Made by a program: the position numbers and the translations under genes
Notes under the pieces: generated by a model
Seen by the model: only the letters and a program-made list of their open reading frames with translations
Told to the model about the DNA's origin: nothing
Databases searched by the model: none
Shown here: piece after piece, positions 59,677 to 64,000 of the stretch
Layout of the letters: every line of letters starts with the position of its first letter
Numbering within the stretch: the stretch's first letter is position 1
NCBI GenBank assembly: GCA_018350325.1
Contig: JAEVLN010000037.1
Coordinates: 461,335-525,334 of the forward strand
Source of the DNA: Globodera rostochiensis
Taxonomy: Eukaryota > Nematoda > Chromadorea > Rhabditida > Heteroderidae
Direction of reading: 5' to 3'
DNA: 64,000 nt

Positions 59677-61792
59677 TTGCAAATTAAAAACACTGTAAAC
59701 CATAAAATACCGACTTTTACAGGATACATGGCATGCTACAGTAAAAGAATAGGCTCCAAATCGTTAATGATTTCTGATTATCCTGACAACCCTAGTTTTT
59801 GCTACAAATGGACCGTGGGAGGAAAAAAAGAAGATTACGGGCGACTGCTTATGTTTGTGCAGGATGTAAGAAGGAAGTGCCAAGTGATGCCAAATTGCCG
59901 GCACGGAAGGTCCGTGAAGGAGGAATCTGGGCCGACGAGGGGCCTAAGTACGCACATTTCTGGGAATCCATATTGAAGACGATGTATTTGAAGTTGAGGT
60001 AAATGTTTCTTATTATATTACGGCCCATAAATCCCAAAATTTTACTAATTAAGGAACGTTGAAAAGTTCAGGCAGAATTAGCGCTCGGACCCAGGGAAAA
60101 CACGGCGTCTGCAAAGGTCAGAATTGAATGTCGCGTAGCGCAAAAGTACAGTGACAAGCCGAACGACGAACGCACCAAAATTCGAGACCACGCGTGTTGT
60201 AATGCAAGGGCAACTAAGAAGGTGATTTCTAATTTTCTTTATCGGCATTTTCTTTTATTAGGCATTGTATCGCGCGCAGAAGAAGCGAACCAAAAACATT
60301 AGAACACTGCAGCAACTTCGGCGAGCTGAAAGCTTTCCTCTTTGGATGGGCAGCGACCATTACCAGGAACTGTTCATGCTGCACTGTTCGGATGAGTTAA
60401 CAATTTTTTCATCGCCTCGACAGTTGGCCCTTATCAAAAAATCAGCAACTATCGTGAGCGACGGAACTTTCAAAATGTCCCCCAAGGGCATTTTTCAGGT
60501 GTGTGTTTGTGTGCGGAACTAGAAACGAACATTTTTTAAAATTTGAGGTATATCGTGTTTTCGGCTTTGTCGGGCAAACGTATGCCTTACCACTGGTTAC
60601 GGCGCTGATGCGCGGAAAGACGGGGGTGATTTACAGCAGATTTTGGACAAAATTGCGCGAGGAATTAAACGGAGTTCCCGGAGATTTACTGGTGTGCTTA
60701 TTTCTTTTGTTTCTTATGATTTTTGTACAGATTTCCCTAGCAAATTTTGACTGTGAGCCCGCATCGGTCAATGCATTTTGCGTTGCATTCCCCGAAGTCC
60801 GTCCAAAGTGTGTGTCTTTCACGTCAAACAAGCCATGAATCGGCCAATTCAGCGGATGGGCTACATGGAGCTGTACAGCTCGCGTGATCAGAATGGGATT
60901 GAGTTCCAGCGCATTGTTCGGAAAATTGGAGCTCTCCAATTTTGTCCTCCGAATTACGTCCGCCGTTCTCTCCATCTCATCCGAAATCAAATCGGTCAAA
61001 CGCCTTTAGAAATTGCGCAAAAAGCTGCATTGAATGAAATTTTGGACTACTATGTAAGCCATTGTTGGCAAAAAGTCTTAATTCAAGCAATTTAGGACAC
61101 TATTTACGTGGATTCAAAACAGCTTGGGCCAGCAGTTTTTTTTAATCACTTTGACGTTTCCAAGCACAGGACTATAAATCACGCCGAGTCGTACCATGGT
61201 CGTCAACGTTGTTTTTATCAACCTCATTTGCTTCTAGGACGGTGGCTGGCCAATTTTCAGGTTATGGTTCCTTTTCGCCTTACCAAATTTTAAATCGTAT
61301 AGGAACTGAGTCATGCCTAAGAAGAGAGCGCTGTTGCAATTGATGAAGGCAGGCAGCCACCGCCGCGTCCATTTGCTGATACTGAAGAGATCGACGGAGA
61401 AATTGCGCGTCAGAAGCAGCACATCACCAATTTTCTGAATACCGATTTTGACGAAGACCAGTTTAATGAAGCGATGGCGCAGTATTACGGACGAATCGGA
61501 AGTTTGATTGGGTTTAATCCAGTCCGTCGTGCAGGAACGGACCCCTATTCGCTTTTGGCCAATTCGCTTTTTACCCTATTCGCTTTTGACCCGATTCGCT
61601 TTCGGGTCAAAAGCGAATAGGGTAAAAAGCGAATTGGCCAAAAGCGAATAGGGTATTTACCGTCGTGCAGAAGTTGAAAAAATTATGATGAATGAGTCGG
61701 CAAGAGAAATGGCGGAGGCGAGTCTGGACGAGAATGGACTTCTTGCCGCATTATCGGGACGTCCCTCCTCGGAGAAGGGGCGCAGAGCTTAG
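59677..61792 (+). pseudogene. decayed FLYWCH / MULE-type transposase
   Basis: The N-terminal part (59725-60000) has a FLYWCH-like zinc-finger pattern (PDNPSFCYKWTVGG, then RATAYVCAGCKKEV) that needs a frame change at the A-run near 59822. Then comes a Mutator-like transposase: SATIVSDGTFKMSPKGIFQV (first catalytic Asp; 60440-60550 across a small intron), FVGQTYALPLVTALMRGKTG, SLANFDCEPASVNAF (second Asp), FHVKQAMNRPIQRMGYMELY, and INHAESYHGRQR (catalytic Glu region, near 61165). A frameshift near 60805 separates FPEVRPK from FHVKQA. A 125-bp hairpin insertion at 61535-61659 adds a stop near the C-terminus. The remaining coding runs to 61792. Short introns (about 60500-60547, 60692-60729, 61054-61095) resemble host introns, but the frame breaks argue it is dead. 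Confidence 0.75.
61535..61659. mobile_element. 125-bp perfect hairpin inserted in the MULE gene
   Basis: Flanked by an exact 11-bp direct repeat CCGTCGTGCAG (61524-61534 and 61660-61670). The insert is almost wholly a hairpin: arms CCCTATTCGCTTTTGGCCAA and onward, meeting at a 9-base loop around 61598, with the exact inverse ending GCGAATAGGG. The motif is the same as the terminal arrays of 59385-59470 and 63550-63595. Confidence 0.9.
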
Positions 61793-62438
61793 CGTTTGTT
61801 GGGTTTTGTAGACAATTTTGTTGGCTATCTGGCTGGTATACTCGTTTCCCCCACAAAACATTTTCATGCCCTCAGGGATTTTTCCCGTAAATTTACCCCG
61901 TTTTCAGTGCATTTTGGGGTTTTCAGATCTCCATGAGGGAGGTGTCTGTGCTGCAATTATCTTTTTTGATCAGTATCAAAAGTTGTGCTTACATGAATTT
62001 TTTCGGAATTTTGAAATGCCTATAAAAAAAGTTCTAGTCTCTACAAAATCTGACCCTATATTTTTGTTACACCCTGTTTTTCGGAAAAAACTAGAAAAAA
62101 TTCTAAAAAAAAAATTTTCTTCAACACTTTCCAATTTTCCTGCGTAGATCTTAATATTTATGTATAGGTCACCAGTGGTAAAAATTTCAGCTCGATCGGT
62201 TCAGCCTGAGTATTCAAACCACTAAAAAAACGCTTGACCCTATATTTTTGTTACACACTGTATTCATTGTTCAATAAATCAAGCCTTCTTTTTGTTTAAT
62301 GCGAAGTTTGAATATTTGTTGTTTTTTAATTCATTAATACGGAAACTTCAAAAAAAAATGTGTAAAAAACTCGTTTTATTTTTAAAAAAGCGAATGGTCA
62401 CAAAAAAAGCGAACGGGTCAAAAGCGAAGAACGGCCAT
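61793..62438. other. MULE element flank, no gene
   Basis: AT-rich sequence after the transposase stop. CTGACCCTATATTTTTGTTA is repeated at about 62050 and 62237, the second followed by CACACTGTATT, which may be an element end. Short GCGAACGGGTCAAAAGCGA motifs begin at 62391. Confidence 0.4.
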
Positions 62439-63549
62439 CAACTCGCTTTTCACCAACTCGCTTTTTAATCAACTCGCTTTTGGATCAACTCGCTTTTTCT
62501 GATTCGACTCGCTTTTTCTGATTCGACTCGCTTTTTTTGTTTCAACTCGCTTTTTTTAGTAACAAGAAGCATTTATGAGTGGAATTTCAAGATTTATGCA
62601 ATTCTTTAAGTGTATTCAGGGGTTATTGAGGTCGCTGATTATGAAAAAATCGAAAACAAAAGACAACTCAAAAAAAAATACGTCCACAAACCAAGAAAGG
62701 AAAGTATATACACCACTATCATAACATAAAAAAAATAATAATGCTATACCGAAACACGGGCATACTACTATAGTAGAAATTTTTGAAAAACTGTCTCCAA
62801 ATTCCGTGATGTCAGATTTATCATATGACATCATCTAATCTATGATTTTTTTGAAAAAAACCAAATTTTTTCAAAGTCGCTAAAAAGGTGTTTTTAGTGG
62901 TTTTCGGGGGCGCAGAATCCGAATCCGACCTCCATTTGGATCATTCCGAATCCCGGACCTGGATTCGAACAATTGTTCAAAATGGTTTTTTTTAGCCGAC
63001 TTTATTTGCTTGTAACTTTCTTAAAAGTGGTTTTCGCGTAAATTTTTTTGTAGATTCGTGCTCAGCTTAATGAGAGGAATCGATTGGTATATGAATTGCT
63101 CGGGTTTGCTCCACTACCATAAAATCAATTTTTGAAAATTTTGAATTTAGAAAATTTTGTCGAAATCGGGTTCCTGGTGCGGATTCGGTTGAAACAGATG
63201 TCAGATTCGAATTCTACGCCCCCGAATACCCCTAGAAACAATTTTTTAGCGGGGCTTTACAAAAAAAAATTTTTATTTTTTTAAAACATAGATGTTGAAA
63301 TCATAGATTAGATGATGTCATAATAAATCTGACACCATATTCGTAATCAGCGACCTCAATAACCCCTGAATACACTTAAAGAATTGCATAAATCTTGAAA
63401 TTCCACTCATAAATGCTTCTTGTTACTAAAAAAAGCGAGTTGAAACAAAAAAAGCGAGTCGAATCAGAAAAAGCGAGTCGAATCAGAAAAAGCGAGTTGA
63501 TCCAAAAGCGAGTTGATTAAAAAGCGAGTTGGTGAAAAGCGAGTTGATA
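62439..63549. mobile_element. 1.1-kb foldback element with CAACTCGCTTTT terminal arrays
   Basis: Left arm: seven copies of CAACTCGCTTTT / TCGACTCGCTTTT (62439-62555), then AAGCATTTATGAGTGGAATT and TATTCAGGGGTTATTGAGGT. The right arm is the exact inverse (63345-63549). Inner blocks GCGCAGAATCCGAATCCGAC and AGATGTCAGATTCGAATTCT are also inverted. Further GCGAATTGGCC motifs extend to 63595. No coding capacity. Confidence 0.9.
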
Positions 63550-63604
63550 TTTTACCAAAAGCGAATAGGGTAAAAAGCGAATTGGCCAAAAGCGAGTATT
63601 GAAA

Positions 63605-64000
63605 GCCACCCCCCCCTCGCGGGAGTCCCGTCCCATCGCGGGCCTATTGAGTCCCATTGAGTCCCGTCCTCTCGCGGACCTATTGAGTTGGTTTTTGAAC
63701 CAAAGGGTTTGGGATAAGGGTTCGGGGGTGAACCCTTATCCCATCGTGGACCTTTTGAGTCCCGTACTCTAGAGGTCCCATCCCATCGTTGACCTGTGAA
63801 GGGTCTATTCCCATTTCATCGCGAACCTATTGAATTGGTTTTTGAACCAAAGGGTTTGGGAGGGTTCTGGTTTTGTTGGGAGGGCTTTGGTCTTTGAACC
63901 AAAGGGGTTGGGAGGGTATTGATTTTTGATCCAAAGGCTTTAAGGGGTTTGGGGTGAACCCCATCCCATCGTGGACCTATTTGGGTCCAGGGCTGTACCT
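63605..64000. repeat. imperfect tandem repeat of a GTCCCATCGCGGACCTATTG motif, continuing past the window
   Basis: GTCCCATCGTGGACCTATTG-type 20-mers with insertions of TTGGTTTTTGAACCAAAGGG (itself an inverted repeat) recur at least seven times to the window edge. Composition is far more GC-rich than its surroundings. No open frame of interest. Confidence 0.75.

Overview
The window looks like nuclear DNA of a nematode. It is AT-rich, its genes have many small introns, and four of its genes have recognisable animal orthologues with nematode-like architecture: ERM (ezrin/radixin/moesin), TPPP, GnT-I and glutaminyl cyclase. A fifth conserved gene encodes a PKI-type inhibitor of protein kinase A. 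Five of about 57 reconstructed introns have GC-AG rather than GT-AG borders. From memory, frequent GC-AG introns are a trait of plant-parasitic cyst nematodes such as Globodera, so I suggest a tylenchid; the genus is a guess. All gene models were spliced by hand, checking frame and phase across every junction.

Layout: 1-8.4 kb holds three paralogues of a family I do not recognise (one on minus, two on plus). Each has a signal peptide, a helical/coiled-coil middle, a basic stretch and a C-terminal hydrophobic hairpin. 9.7-15.1 kb (minus) is a secreted glutaminyl-peptide cyclotransferase in 7 exons. 15-32.7 kb is a gene desert made of transposons: nested hAT-like and pogo-like elements, a 160-bp satellite that changes orientation, and a 1.79-kb-arm inverted repeat. 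32.75-34.46 kb (minus) is a two-exon PKI gene. 37.3-39.5 kb (plus) is GnT-I in 13 exons. 45.1-52.1 kb (plus) is ERM in 20 exons. 53.9-55.2 kb (minus) is TPPP in 12 exons. 59.7-61.8 kb holds a decayed FLYWCH/MULE transposase interrupted by a hairpin insertion. The rest is repeats up to the end of the window.

The genes do not form a pathway. They are housekeeping or cell-biological genes (secretory-pathway glycosylation, peptide pyroglutamylation, cortical actin linkage, tubulin binding, PKA control) plus the unknown trio.

The most unusual content is (1) the undescribed three-gene family, (2) the GC-AG introns, and (3) an abundance of self-complementary elements. Many of these carry exact or near-exact 8-bp target duplications. 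Several foldback families share one plan: terminal arrays of a short motif, different in each family, around related interiors containing a GTTATAG/GTTATGG-type block.
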